Positions 25,743 to 34,584 are shown, counted from the first letter of the stretch. The stretch: DNA of 64,000 bases from Sandaracinaceae bacterium (GCA_016706685.1 JADJJE010000017.1:1-64000), one strand, 5' to 3'. A program made the numbers and translations. The notes: generated by a model not told the origin, from the sequence alone.

Positions 25743-26767
25743 GTTCCCAGCTCCGCCACGAAGCAGGCCGCGCGGTGCTCGCCCTTGCCCAGCAGCCTGG
25801 GCTCCTCGGCGGCGCAGGCCGCGATGGCCACGTCGCAGCGGTCGCGGAAGCGACAGCCCGCGGGCAGCGCGCGCAGGTCCGGCACCACGCCGCGGATGGT
25901 GGCCAGGCGCCGCCGCGAGCCGTCTTGCTGCTTGGCGGTGGCCGACTCGCTGCGCTTCCGCACACCCGGCAGGCTGCCCATGAGCCCACGCGTGTAGGGG
26001 TGCTGCGGGTTGGCGAAGAGCTCCTCGGTGCGTGCCGTCTCGACCACACGGCCGGCGTACATCACCACCACGAAGTCCGCCACCTCGGCCACCACGCCCA
26101 GGTCGTGCGTGATGAGCATGACGGACATGCCAGTGTCGCGCTGGAGGTCGCGCAGCAGCGTGAGGATCTGCGCCTGGATGGTGACGTCCAGCGCCGTGGT
26201 GGGCTCGTCGGCGATGAGCAGCTTGGGCTCGCACGCCAGCGCCATGGCGATCATGACGCGCTGACGCATGCCCCCGCTGAGCGAGTGTGGGTAGTCGCGC
26301 ACGCGCTGCTCGGGCGCCGGGATGCCCACCTGCTTCAAGAGCTGGACGGCGCGCGCCTCGGCGTCCTTCTTCGACATGTTCCGGTGCAGGCGCAGCGACT
26401 CGCCGATCTGCGCGCCCACGCGATAGACCGGGTTGAGCGAGCTCATGGGCTCCTGGAAGATCATGGCGATGTCGTTGCCGCGCAGGCCGCGCATCTCCCG
26501 CTCCGAGAGCTTCATGAGGTCGCGCCCCTCGAACAGGATCTCACCCGCTTCGAGCTTGCCGGGGGGCTCCGGCACCAAGCGCATGACCGACAGCGCCGTG
26601 ACGCTCTTGCCGCAGCCGCTCTCGCCCACCACGCCCACGGTGGCGCCCCGTGGGATGACCAGCGACACGTCGTCCACGGCGCGCAGCGAGCCTTCGTCGG
26701 TGTGGAAGGCGGTCGTCAGACCGCGGATCTCGAGCAGGGGACCGGACACGGGCCCGCACCATATCAC
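25739..26767 (-). CDS. oligopeptide/dipeptide ABC transporter ATPase, OppD/DppD type
   Basis: 342 residues from a GTG at 26767; a GTG at 26749 (reading VSGPLLEIRGL) may be the better start. Walker A is GVVGESGCGKSVTAL, Q-loop AMIFQEPMSSLNPVYRVG, signature LSGGMRQRVMIAMAL, Walker B LLIADEPTTALD, H-loop LITHDLGVV. The C-terminal part has HPYTRGLMGSLPG and a Cys-containing tail (CRFRDRCDVAIAAC) typical of OppD. It pairs with the OppF-type ATPase encoded downstream. Divergent from argG, with a gap of only about 50 bases. Confidence 0.92.
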   Translation of the reverse strand: MIWCGPVSGPLLEIRGLTTAFHTDEGSLRAVDDVSLVIPRGATVGVVGESGCGKSVTALSVMRLVPEPPGKLEAGEILFEGRDLMKLSEREMRGLRGNDIAMIFQEPMSSLNPVYRVGAQIGESLRLHRNMSKKDAEARAVQLLKQVGIPAPEQRVRDYPHSLSGGMRQRVMIAMALACEPKLLIADEPTTALDVTIQAQILTLLRDLQRDTGMSVMLITHDLGVVAEVADFVVVMYAGRVVETARTEELFANPQHPYTRGLMGSLPGVRKRSESATAKQQDGSRRRLATIRGVVPDLRALPAGCRFRDRCDVAIAACAAEEPRLLGKGEHRAACFVAELGT

Positions 26768-26814
26768 CGAACCCGGGCGCGGGAGCCCGGTTCGTACTAT
26801 CTTGCCGCCCCATC

Positions 26815-28164
26815 ATGAGCCGCATCTACCGAACGCTTCCTCCTCCTGGCACCAAATTGGGCATCGCCTTCTCGGGCGGGCTCGACACGCGCTGCGCCGT
26901 CGCCTGGCTCACCCATCAGGGCCTCGCGGTGCACGCCTACACGGCGGACCTCGCCCAGCCGGACGAGTCGAACGTGGACGACATCCCGCCCGTGGCGCTG
27001 CAGCACGGCTGCGTGGCGGCCCGCTTGGTGGACTGCCGCGACGCCATGGTGCGTGAGGGCATCACGGCCATCCAGTGCGGCGCGTTCCACCTCGCGGTGG
27101 GCGGCAAGAAGTACTTCAACACCACGCCGCTCGGGCGCGCCGTCACCACCACGGCCATCGTGCGCGCCATGCGCGAAGACGACGTGCACGTCTTCGGTGA
27201 TGGCAGCACGCACAAGGGCAACGACATCCAGCGCTTCTACCGCTACGGCATCTTCATCGACCCCACGCTGAAGATCTACAAGCCGTGGCTGGACCCCAAG
27301 TTCGTGGCCGAGCTGGGCGGGCGCACCGAGATGTCCGAGTACCTGCTCAAGCACAACCTGCCCTACCGCGTGGGCACCGAGAAGGCCTACAGCACGGACG
27401 CCAACGTGCTGGGCGCCACGCACGAGGCGAAGGACCTCGAGTCGCTGAGCACCAGCATGAAGATCGTGCAGCCCATCATGGGTGTCGCGCCCTGGAACAA
27501 GGACGTGGCCATCGAGGCCGAGACCGTCACCCTCGAGTTCGATGGTGGCGTGCCCGTCAGCATCAACGGCAAGCGCTTCGCGACCACCTTCGAGCTGTTC
27601 CTCGAGTGCAACCGCATCGGCGGCCGTCACGGTCTCGGCATGAGCGACCAGATCGAGAACCGCGTGATCGACGCGAAGAGCCGCGGCATCTACGAGGCGC
27701 CCGGCATGGCGCTGGTGCACCTGGGCTACGAGCGCCTGCTCTCGGCCATCCACAACGAGAACACGCTGGACGTGTACTTCACGTCGGGCCGCCGCTTGGG
27801 CCGTCTGCTCTATGAGGGCAAGTGGTACGACCCCGAGGCCATGATGCTGAAGGACGCCCTCACCCGCTGGGTCGCGCCCAGCGTCAAGGGCACCGTCACC
27901 GTGGAGCTGCGCCGCGGCGACGACTACACGATCCTCGACACGCAGGCCGAGTACATGGCCTACGGCCCGGACAAGCTCTCCATGGAGAAGGTGGAGCAGG
28001 CGTACTTCACGCAGGAAGACCGCATCGGCGCGCTCGAGATGCAGAACCTCAGCTTGATGGACAACCGCGCGTTCCTCCTGCACCACCTCGACAGCGTGAA
28101 GCGCCTGGGCGCCCCCGCCGCCGACAACGTCATTGGCCGGCTGCTGGCTGGCGAAGAGGACTGA
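26815..28164 (+). CDS. argG: argininosuccinate synthase
   Basis: 449 residues, matching the longer E. coli-type ArgG in length and sequence. It condenses citrulline and aspartate with ATP, the penultimate step of arginine synthesis. The ATP pyrophosphatase P-loop reads GIAFSGGLDTRCAVAW; the final Ser of the usual SGGLDTS is Arg here. Other family blocks: YFNTTPLGRAVTTTA, VFGDGSTHKGNDIQRFYRYG, YSTDANVLGATHEAKDLE and RIGGRHGLGMSDQIENRVID. The last ~35 bases overlap the tail of a lipoprotein gene on the other strand. Its stop codon sits inside a ~58-base block repeated at the end of the neighbouring paralogue, so the extreme C-terminus (LLAGEED) appears to derive from that duplication. Confidence 0.95.
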   Translation: MSRIYRTLPPPGTKLGIAFSGGLDTRCAVAWLTHQGLAVHAYTADLAQPDESNVDDIPPVALQHGCVAARLVDCRDAMVREGITAIQCGAFHLAVGGKKYFNTTPLGRAVTTTAIVRAMREDDVHVFGDGSTHKGNDIQRFYRYGIFIDPTLKIYKPWLDPKFVAELGGRTEMSEYLLKHNLPYRVGTEKAYSTDANVLGATHEAKDLESLSTSMKIVQPIMGVAPWNKDVAIEAETVTLEFDGGVPVSINGKRFATTFELFLECNRIGGRHGLGMSDQIENRVIDAKSRGIYEAPGMALVHLGYERLLSAIHNENTLDVYFTSGRRLGRLLYEGKWYDPEAMMLKDALTRWVAPSVKGTVTVELRRGDDYTILDTQAEYMAYGPDKLSMEKVEQAYFTQEDRIGALEMQNLSLMDNRAFLLHHLDSVKRLGAPAADNVIGRLLAGEED

Positions 28165-29794
28165 GCGTCTCGCGCAGGGGCAGGCAGAGCATGGCGCCGT
28201 CGCTCTCGCGGGTGGCCGCCAGCTCCTGCGCTGTGACGTTCAGCGCGAAGCGAGGACGGAAGTCGCCTGGGCTGACGTTGGGCTCGGGGACCCAGTCCTC
28301 GCAGTTTCCCAGCGATTGCTCCATCGTGGCGAGCATCGAGTCGCTGGTGTACTCGGCGGGCCCGAGGTCGGCGGTGGCGAAGCAGCGTGGCGCTCCCTCC
28401 ACCAGCCCGCACATGGCTGCCGTGGTGCTGGCGCGAGGCTGCCAATCGCACTCGTCGGCTTCCGCCTCCCCAGACACCCAGGTGACGACCAGCGGCGCGT
28501 CGGCACTCTCGATGAGGGCGATGGCGGGGATCCCGACGAACGCGTTGTGGGAGCGGCTTTCACCGTGTTCCTCGCCGAGGTGGAGCAACACGTTCACGCC
28601 CCGGGGCGAGCGAGCGACGAGGTAGTATTCGCCGGAGTACCCGTCGTAGTCGGTGGGGGTCATCACCCGGAGCTGCGCGACGCGAAACTGCGCTTCCGTG
28701 TCCTCGCCGCGTAGCAGCCCCACCGGAGCCCAGTCGCCGAACTCGCAGGGTTCCTCTCGCTGCGCGCTGGGGGCCGAGGGCCCACCGTGCCTCTCCACGA
28801 GTGCTTGGCACAGCGCGTGGGTAGTCGGGAAGAACTCCTCGGGCGTGACGGCGGAGGTCGGGCTCAACGAGAAGACCGCCCTCTGCTGGGAGAGGAGCAG
28901 GCGGAGGGTGGCCTCACGCGCGGGAGTCGGCGCCACCAGGATGGCTTGGCGGTAGAGACCAACCGCCTCCTCGGGCGCGCTCGGTCCAGCACGATCACCC
29001 TCTCTCCAGAGGAGCGCGGCGACCATCTCGCGACTCTCGGGGTGCTCCACGGCGCACAGCGAGGCCCTCGCGGCTTCGAGCGCGGCGCTGTCGTCCCCTC
29101 TCGCCACGAGAAGCTCCGCCAGCCGTTGCCCCCACGCCGCCTGTTGACCGATCGTGGGCGCCACCTCCACAGCCACCTGAACCTCATCGATAGCTTGGTC
29201 GAGCGTCGCCCGTTCCACGCACAAGACCGCGATGGGAGGCCGCTCTTCGCCATCACGCACGTCGTCCAACTGCATCTCGAGATCCGGAGCGTCTTGGGTC
29301 GTGGCACACCACTCCCACGCGCGATAGCGCGACTCGCCAAGTTCGTAGAGAACGTCCGGCTCCGCTGGAGCCATCTCGAGCACTGCCTCCCACCGGTCGA
29401 GGGCCAGGGGCCACGACTCTAGCAGGCGCGCTTCGCGGGCTTCGCGCAGCGGGAGAGCCAGGCGAGCACGCGTCCGCACGCGTCGACCGCAAGACGCGCG
29501 TGCCGCCGCCGGCAAGCTGCGGCACCACGCTGCGGTGGGGAGCGCCTCGTACTCGCGGCTCACGAAGTCGTCGCAACGCAGAGGGTCCTCGGGTGGAGGA
29601 GAGTCCTCCACCGCACTCGTCATGAGCACCTGTCCTTCGCACGCGCTCGGCACCACGGAGGCCTCGCTGCCAGCGGTGTCGTCGGGGTGCCCGCCACCGG
29701 TGGCAGAACCGCCTCTTCCACAACCGGCGGACGGCAGCAGCGCGAGGGCGAGCACCGAGGCGAGCGCGCGTGTGCGCAGCCTCGACGACGTCAC
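28130..29794 (-). CDS. lipoprotein, tandem paralogue A
   Basis: About 554 residues from the GTG at 29794, which overlaps the upstream paralogue's stop (GTGA). The lipobox is LALLPSAGC (Cys25). The N-terminal ~250 residues after the signal are helical with TPR-like texture (LESWPLALDRWEAVLEMAPA, DVLYELGESRYRAWEWCATT). The C-terminal ~200 residues share dense identity with the neighbour: YLVARSPRGVNVLLHLGEEH, HNAFVG, CGLVEGAPRCFATADLG and PAEYTSDSMLATMEQSLGNC. Several paired Cys suggest disulphides outside the cytoplasm. I do not recognise a family. The 3' end runs 35 bases into argG on the other strand. Confidence 0.82.
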   Translation of the reverse strand: MTSSRLRTRALASVLALALLPSAGCGRGGSATGGGHPDDTAGSEASVVPSACEGQVLMTSAVEDSPPPEDPLRCDDFVSREYEALPTAAWCRSLPAAARASCGRRVRTRARLALPLREAREARLLESWPLALDRWEAVLEMAPAEPDVLYELGESRYRAWEWCATTQDAPDLEMQLDDVRDGEERPPIAVLCVERATLDQAIDEVQVAVEVAPTIGQQAAWGQRLAELLVARGDDSAALEAARASLCAVEHPESREMVAALLWREGDRAGPSAPEEAVGLYRQAILVAPTPAREATLRLLLSQQRAVFSLSPTSAVTPEEFFPTTHALCQALVERHGGPSAPSAQREEPCEFGDWAPVGLLRGEDTEAQFRVAQLRVMTPTDYDGYSGEYYLVARSPRGVNVLLHLGEEHGESRSHNAFVGIPAIALIESADAPLVVTWVSGEAEADECDWQPRASTTAAMCGLVEGAPRCFATADLGPAEYTSDSMLATMEQSLGNCEDWVPEPNVSPGDFRPRFALNVTAQELAATRESDGAMLCLPLRETLSPLRQPAAGQ

Positions 29795-31470
29795 GGCCCG
29801 GCTACGGGCTGGCGAAGAGGACTGAGCGTCTCGCGCAGGGGCAGGCAGAGCATGGCGCCGTCGCTCCCGCGGGTGGCGACGATTTCCTGCTCGGTGACCT
29901 CCAGCTGGAAGCTGGCGCGGAAGTCGCTGGGCCGGCGCGGCGGAGGCTCGTAGCTCCCCTCGTCGCAGTTCCCGAGCGACTCCTGAATGGTGGGCAGCAT
30001 CGAGTCGCTGGTGTACTCGGCGGGGCCGAGGTCGGCCGTGGCGAAGCAGCGCGGCGCGCCCTCCACCAGCCCGCACACGGCCGCGGTCGTGCTGGCGCGA
30101 GACACGAAGTCGCAGTCGTAGGCCTCCGCTTCGCCCGAGTCCCAGGTCACCACCAGCGGCGCGTCGGGGTTGTCGTAGTTGTACGAAGAAGCCACCGATC
30201 CGACGAACGCGTTGTGAACCCGGCTGTCACCGTGGTCCTGCCCCAGGTAGAGCAGCACGTTGACTCCGCGTGGCGAGCGAGCGACGAGGTAGTTGGTCTG
30301 CACGAAGCCGTCGTAGAGCTCGGGGTTGCGCACCGTCAGCCGCGCTGCGCGGAAGAGAACGTCCACCTCCTCGCCGCGCGCGAGCCCGACGTCGTCCCAG
30401 TCGCTGACCTCGCACAGGTCTTCGGGCAGCTCCGACGGATCTACCGGCTCGGTCATGTCACGGAGCACGAGCGCCTGGCAGAGGGCTTCGACGCTCGGGA
30501 AGAACTGCTGGGGCTGAACGGGGGGGGCCGCATCGAGCGAGAAGCGCTGCCGGAGCACAGCGAGCAGGTCACGGAGGAACTCCTCGCGCTCGGCGGTCGG
30601 GGCCAGCAGGAAGGCCTGGCGGTAGAGACCAACGGCGTCGGCGGGCGCGCTGGCCCCGACGTGATTCGCGGTCCTCCACAGCATGGCCGCCGCGTCTTCG
30701 CGCACCACCGCGTCCTCGCGCGCGCACAGCGACCGGCGCGCAGCCTCCCAGGCATCCGCCTCCTCGCCGAGCGCTGCGGACACCTGAGCGCGCTGGTGCT
30801 CCCAGGTGGCGCGCAGCTCGACGGACGGCGCGGCGCCTGCAGCCAGCTCGAGCTCTTCGACCGCTTGATGGGGGCTCACCTGCCGGGTGCACAGCACGGC
30901 GACCGGCGACGGCGCGCCCCCGTCACTCGGGCTCTCCCGCTCCGCATCGAGCGCCTCCGTGTCCTGGGTAGCCGCGCACCACTGACCGGCGCGGAAGCGG
31001 GCCCAGCCCAGCTCGGCCAGCACGTCGGGCTCACCGTCGGCGATGGCGAGCGCGGCCTCCAGCTTGGCGACGGCCTCGGGCCAGTTGGACGCCAGAACGG
31101 CAGCGCGCCCCTCGGCCAGCGGGCGGGCCATGCGCGAGCGCGCCCGAAGACGGTCAGTGCACGCCGGGCGCTCTTCGGCGGCCAGGGCGCGACACACCGT
31201 CGCCGTGGGCAGCGGGGCGACCGGCGGTGGGCTGAGCTCCTCGCAGCGCAGGGGATCGGCCACTGGAGGGAGCTCGGGAGACGCGCTGGCCATGAGCGTG
31301 GACCCCTCGCAGGCGCTGGGACCCACCTCCGCCTCGTCACCCGCCGTGCCTTCGGGGTCGTCCGCGGAGGCAGCCGGGGTACCACCGCCGCAAGCGAACG
31401 TGGGGAGCAACGAGACCGAGAAGGCAGCGGTGAACAGGAACGTGGTGATGCAGCGAGGAGGAGTGTTCAT
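29791..31470 (-). CDS. lipoprotein, tandem paralogue B
   Basis: 559 residues with the signal LFTAAFSVSLLPTFAC (Cys27), then a Gly/Ala/Asp-rich linker. The organisation is the same as in the downstream paralogue: a helical repeat-like middle (VLASNWPEAVAKLEAALAIA, DVLAELGWARFRAGQWCAAT) and a conserved C-terminal domain with YLVARSPRGVNVLLYLGQDH, HNAFVG, CGLVEGAPRCFATADLG and PAEYTSDSMLPTIQESLGNC. Both end LCLPLRETLSPLRQP. The pair is a tandem duplication whose 3' ends are nearly identical in DNA over ~58 bases, implying recent duplication or gene conversion of the tail. Function unknown; probably periplasmic or surface-exposed. Confidence 0.85.
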   Translation of the reverse strand: MNTPPRCITTFLFTAAFSVSLLPTFACGGGTPAASADDPEGTAGDEAEVGPSACEGSTLMASASPELPPVADPLRCEELSPPPVAPLPTATVCRALAAEERPACTDRLRARSRMARPLAEGRAAVLASNWPEAVAKLEAALAIADGEPDVLAELGWARFRAGQWCAATQDTEALDAERESPSDGGAPSPVAVLCTRQVSPHQAVEELELAAGAAPSVELRATWEHQRAQVSAALGEEADAWEAARRSLCAREDAVVREDAAAMLWRTANHVGASAPADAVGLYRQAFLLAPTAEREEFLRDLLAVLRQRFSLDAAPPVQPQQFFPSVEALCQALVLRDMTEPVDPSELPEDLCEVSDWDDVGLARGEEVDVLFRAARLTVRNPELYDGFVQTNYLVARSPRGVNVLLYLGQDHGDSRVHNAFVGSVASSYNYDNPDAPLVVTWDSGEAEAYDCDFVSRASTTAAVCGLVEGAPRCFATADLGPAEYTSDSMLPTIQESLGNCDEGSYEPPPRRPSDFRASFQLEVTEQEIVATRGSDGAMLCLPLRETLSPLRQPVAGP

Positions 31471-31491
31471 ATGGGTCGATGCGATGATGCG

Positions 31492-32196
31492 TCAGCCCTT
31501 GCGCTTCCACCAGGGCTGCTTCGCGGGCGGCGGCTGCGAAGCCTGAGCGTCGATTCGTGTGACGCGGCCTTGCTGATCGAAGTCGATTCGCATCTCGTCC
31601 CCGTGGGGCCAGCGCCCCAGCAGGCCGCTCTCGTTGGCCTCCACGTAGAGGCCCTCTCCCACCAGGAACGCCGCGATGGCGCGCTCGTGGTGCACCTCGA
31701 AGCCGGAGATCAGCTGCTGGATGACGGTGGACGCGCGCGCCACGGTGACGGGCGCGCTCACGGCCGCGGGCGTGGCCAGCACATAGAAGAACACTGCGCC
31801 GCCGTCATAGGGGCCGCGGTAGTAGGGCAGCCGGCCGACCAGCGCGGAGCAGGCCAGCGCGATGGCGTGGCCGTCCAGGTGCTCCATGCGGAACTTGCCC
31901 TTGCTGAGCTCGGGGATGCCCTGCGCAGCGCCGTGATCCCGCAAGCGGGTGCTCAGCTCCACCACTGCGTCGGGCAGCCCGCTTCCCGTGTTGGCCCAGG
32001 CCCACATCCACGTGCCGTCGCGCTGGTTCTCGGTGCCCAGGATCTGGATGGGGTGCACGCGCTTCTTGCCGAAGTCCACGCGCCCCGTCTGCGTGTTCAG
32101 CTCCCACTCGTGCGTCCCGAGGTAGTCCCCGAGTGCCAGCTGCCTGGCCAGTGCGCCCCCGGCGCTCGACTCCATCAATTCCAAGAACTTGCTCAT
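31492..32196 (-). CDS. conserved-looking protein of unknown function
   Basis: 234 residues, no signal peptide. The sequence begins SKFLELMESSAGGALARQLA and contains a Trp-rich stretch (DGTWMWAWANTGSGLPDA) and a small hydrophobic segment (GGAVFFYVLATPAAVSAPVT). The first half resembles the DUF6882-type proteins with LGxxxxxGTWLWAWAN-like cores; this is a recollection, not a search. It ends with a basic PPPAKQPWWKRKG tail. It lies just upstream of the paired lipoproteins on the same strand and may share their transcript. Confidence 0.7.
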   Translation of the reverse strand: MSKFLELMESSAGGALARQLALGDYLGTHEWELNTQTGRVDFGKKRVHPIQILGTENQRDGTWMWAWANTGSGLPDAVVELSTRLRDHGAAQGIPELSKGKFRMEHLDGHAIALACSALVGRLPYYRGPYDGGAVFFYVLATPAAVSAPVTVARASTVIQQLISGFEVHHERAIAAFLVGEGLYVEANESGLLGRWPHGDEMRIDFDQQGRVTRIDAQASQPPPAKQPWWKRKG

Positions 32197-32300
32197 CCGT
32201 TGGCCTCGTTCCCCCGTGCGGGAGTATCGCTCACCCGGCGGGGGTGACGCCAGCGCGAAGACGTCATGCTACCGTGCCCGCATGGACACCCGACGCTGAC

Positions 32301-33248
32301 ATGCCGAGCGACGAGTTCACGCCCGCGAACATCCTGGTGGCCACGGATCTCGGTCCGGCGGGTCGCGCCGCCGTGGACCTCGCCATCGAGCTGGCGTGTT
32401 CGCTGGACGCCCGGCTGCATCTGCTGCACGTGGTGGACCTGACGGGCGAGGCGCCGCTGCCCGAGCACACGGACCCCGCCATCGCGCCCTACCTCGAGCG
32501 CCTGCGTGCCCGCCTGCAAAAGCGCACGGACGACAAGGCGCTGGTCCTCGAAGCCGAGCGCGCGCGCTGCACGCTGCGCGGGCTCTCGTGCGAGGCCACG
32601 CTGCGCGACGGGCGCGTCTGGGAAGGCGTGCTGTCCACGGCCAACGAGCACGACGCGGACTTCGTGGTGGTCGGGCCACACGCCCAGGGCGAGGTCGAAG
32701 CGGCCCTCGGGGTCTTGGGGGAGCGCTTGCTCGGCAGCACCGCCGACCGCGTGGTGCGCCACGCCACGCAGCCGGTGTGGGTGGTGCCCGCGCGCGAGGA
32801 CCAACGCGCGCCCTCCCCGCTCCAGGCGCTGTTGGTGGGTATCGACTTCTCGCCCGCCGCGGACCGTGCGCTCGCACTGGCCGCAGGCCTGGTGGCTCGG
32901 GCAGGTGCCACGCTGCACCTCGGCCACGTGCTGCCGCCACCGGTCGTGGACCTCGACGCCTATGGCGACGACATCGAGAAGCTGCGTACGGCGCTCGTGC
33001 GGAGCACCCACGCGCGGCTCGAAGAGCTGGCCGCGCGCTTCCCGGGCGTCGAGACACAAGTCCACGTGTGTGACGGGACGGACGACGTGCAGGCTCAGCT
33101 CGCCGGCCTCGCGCGGCGGGTAGACGCGTCGGCGCTGGTCGTCGGCGCTCATCGGCGCTCCGCGCTGGGTCACCTGGTCTTGGGCAGCACCACCGAGCGC
33201 TGCCTCCGGCGCGCGGTGCGGCCTGTGCTCGTCGTCCCCGAGGGCTGA
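32301..33248 (+). CDS. tandem-domain universal stress protein
   Basis: 315 residues from the ATG at 32301, made of two Usp domains. Domain 1 (about 1-155) starts ANILVATDLGPAGRAAVDLA and ends with the ATP-binding signature LLGSTADRVVRHATQPVWVV. Domain 2 (about 168-315) starts ALLVGIDFSPAADRALALAA and ends LVLGSTTERCLRRAVRPVLV. The G-x2-G-x9-G(S/T)-like ATP-binding pattern is present in both halves (HAQGEVEAALGVLGERLLGS; GAHRRSALGHLVLGS). Such proteins bind ATP and modulate stress survival in the cytoplasm. No partner is evident nearby. Confidence 0.9.
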   Translation: MPSDEFTPANILVATDLGPAGRAAVDLAIELACSLDARLHLLHVVDLTGEAPLPEHTDPAIAPYLERLRARLQKRTDDKALVLEAERARCTLRGLSCEATLRDGRVWEGVLSTANEHDADFVVVGPHAQGEVEAALGVLGERLLGSTADRVVRHATQPVWVVPAREDQRAPSPLQALLVGIDFSPAADRALALAAGLVARAGATLHLGHVLPPPVVDLDAYGDDIEKLRTALVRSTHARLEELAARFPGVETQVHVCDGTDDVQAQLAGLARRVDASALVVGAHRRSALGHLVLGSTTERCLRRAVRPVLVVPEG

Positions 33249-33342
33249 GAGGGTTCTGGGGACCGGAGCCAGCGGCGTGCTCCACGAGCGGAAGCGAGTC
33301 CATCTCAGCGCACGCGATCATCACGCAAACAGAACGATCCGC

Positions 33343-33355
33343 TAGATATTATCTA
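33343..33355. promoter_or_regulatory. 13-bp perfect palindrome in AT-rich promoter region
   Basis: TAGATA-T-TATCTA at 33343-33355 is a perfect dyad followed by a T run, inside the only AT-rich patch of this area, 38 bases before the next gene. It could be an operator or contain the -10 region of the gene starting at 33393. No matching -35 was confidently found. Confidence 0.4.
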
Positions 33356-33392
33356 TTTTTCAACCGACGCGAGCGGCCCATATATCTGGTGT

Positions 33393-34061
33393 ATGCAACC
33401 TCTCGCGATAGCCCGACAGACGGCTGGATCGCTGCTGTTCGTTCGCACCTCGGTCAACCTCGGCCGCGCCATCCACGGGGTGAACGAGTTCCTCTCGTAT
33501 CGACCACGACGACTCTCTCCAGCGGACGAAGTGCTCGGGGTGATCGAGTGCGACGATGTCGACGTGCACCTCTCGTTCGCGGGCCGCGAAGATGGGGTAC
33601 GGCCGAGCGGTGAGCTCACCCTGCGGGAGTCGGTCGGACTCGGTGGAGTCTGGAACCTCTGCTCCTTCGACATGATGATTCTCCGCCACCGGGCCACCGC
33701 AGAGCATCGCCGGAAGCACCTGCTCGAATCCCTCTTCCATGGCAAGCAAGCCGGCGGCGCGGGTGCTTGGTTCATCGAGCAGCGGGAGCGCGTGCGTGTG
33801 CTCCCCGTGTTCTCGGAGGGAGAGGGGCTGCACGAGGTCGAGCGCCTGGTCGACGACCTGGCCGCACGGTACCCCCAGCTGAGCATCGGGCCGACGTGCT
33901 TCCGACACGATCCCACGCGGCGGGAGCTGGTGCCTTTGGTGTGGCGCACCGTGGCGTCGGAGTATGCCCGGGACGCCTGCGAGGACGCGCCATCGCCTCC
34001 GTCGGCCGGCGCGACGGCGACATCCCAGAGGGGAACAGAAGCCGCCGACGAGACATTCTGA
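33393..34061 (+). CDS. hypothetical cytosolic protein
   Basis: 222 residues starting MQPLAIARQTAGSLLFVRTS. No signal peptide or membrane segment. The composition is that of a real protein: HGVNEFLSYRPRRLSPADEV, VDVHLSFAGREDGVRPSGEL, FDMMILRHRATAEHRRKHLL. The C-terminal 35 residues are low-complexity (Pro/Ser/Ala/Thr/Glu). I do not recognise a family. The next gene follows after 64 bases on the same strand. An open frame exists on the other strand but is compositionally a shadow. Confidence 0.62.
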   Translation: MQPLAIARQTAGSLLFVRTSVNLGRAIHGVNEFLSYRPRRLSPADEVLGVIECDDVDVHLSFAGREDGVRPSGELTLRESVGLGGVWNLCSFDMMILRHRATAEHRRKHLLESLFHGKQAGGAGAWFIEQRERVRVLPVFSEGEGLHEVERLVDDLAARYPQLSIGPTCFRHDPTRRELVPLVWRTVASEYARDACEDAPSPPSAGATATSQRGTEAADETF

Positions 34062-34125
34062 GAGTGTCGGTGGCGACGACGAGCCCGAACGACGACTCGA
34101 GTATCCGCAGAACAGGAGATTCAAC

Positions 34126-34584
34126 ATGCCCGCTACGGTTCGCACGCGCCCCTTCGACCTGCTCTCACCCCTGCTGGACATCCTCTGGGCGGACGGCCGC
34201 ATGTCGTTCGCCCAGGTACGCGCCGTCGACCAGGTCGCCTCCCTCTTGGGAGTAGACGACGTCGCGATGCGGATCGCGCGCGTGCCTCTGTCCGAGTTCG
34301 ACGACGCCCTGCCGCCCGTCTCCATCCGCGCCGTGGCCTACACGCTGGCGGTCTGGGTGGCCGCCGTCGACGGACACATTCACCCGAGCGAGCTCCGGGT
34401 GCTGAACCACTTCGAAGGCTTCTGGGACCTGAGCCCCGATGTCACGCAGCGCGCCCAGCGCCTCGCGCTCGGCATGGCGCGCGTCGCCGCGGGGCGCCCG
34501 ACACGGACGCAGCTGGAGGCGCTCATTCGCGCGGCGCAACACCTCGACGCAGAGGCTCGCCCGGACGGGTGCGCCGCCGCGTGA
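34126..34584 (+). CDS. TerB-like small helical protein
   Basis: 152 residues from the ATG at 34126, preceded by a good AGGAG ribosome site. Mostly helical, with the family-like opening FDLLSPLLDILWADGRMSFA and a second helical pair AYTLAVWVAAVDGHIHPSEL. The WADGRMSFAQ and AAVDGHIHPSE acidic turns resemble the two metal-binding loops of the TerB/DjlA-N domain (tellurite-resistance-like, metal-responsive). A precise function is not assignable. Convergent with the P-type ATPase. Confidence 0.68.
   Translation: MPATVRTRPFDLLSPLLDILWADGRMSFAQVRAVDQVASLLGVDDVAMRIARVPLSEFDDALPPVSIRAVAYTLAVWVAAVDGHIHPSELRVLNHFEGFWDLSPDVTQRAQRLALGMARVAAGRPTRTQLEALIRAAQHLDAEARPDGCAAA

Noticed and set aside
29770..32247. 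825-codon plus-strand frame over the lipoprotein pair
   Set aside because: Antisense to lipoproteins with signals and conserved C-terminal domains; typical high-GC artefact.
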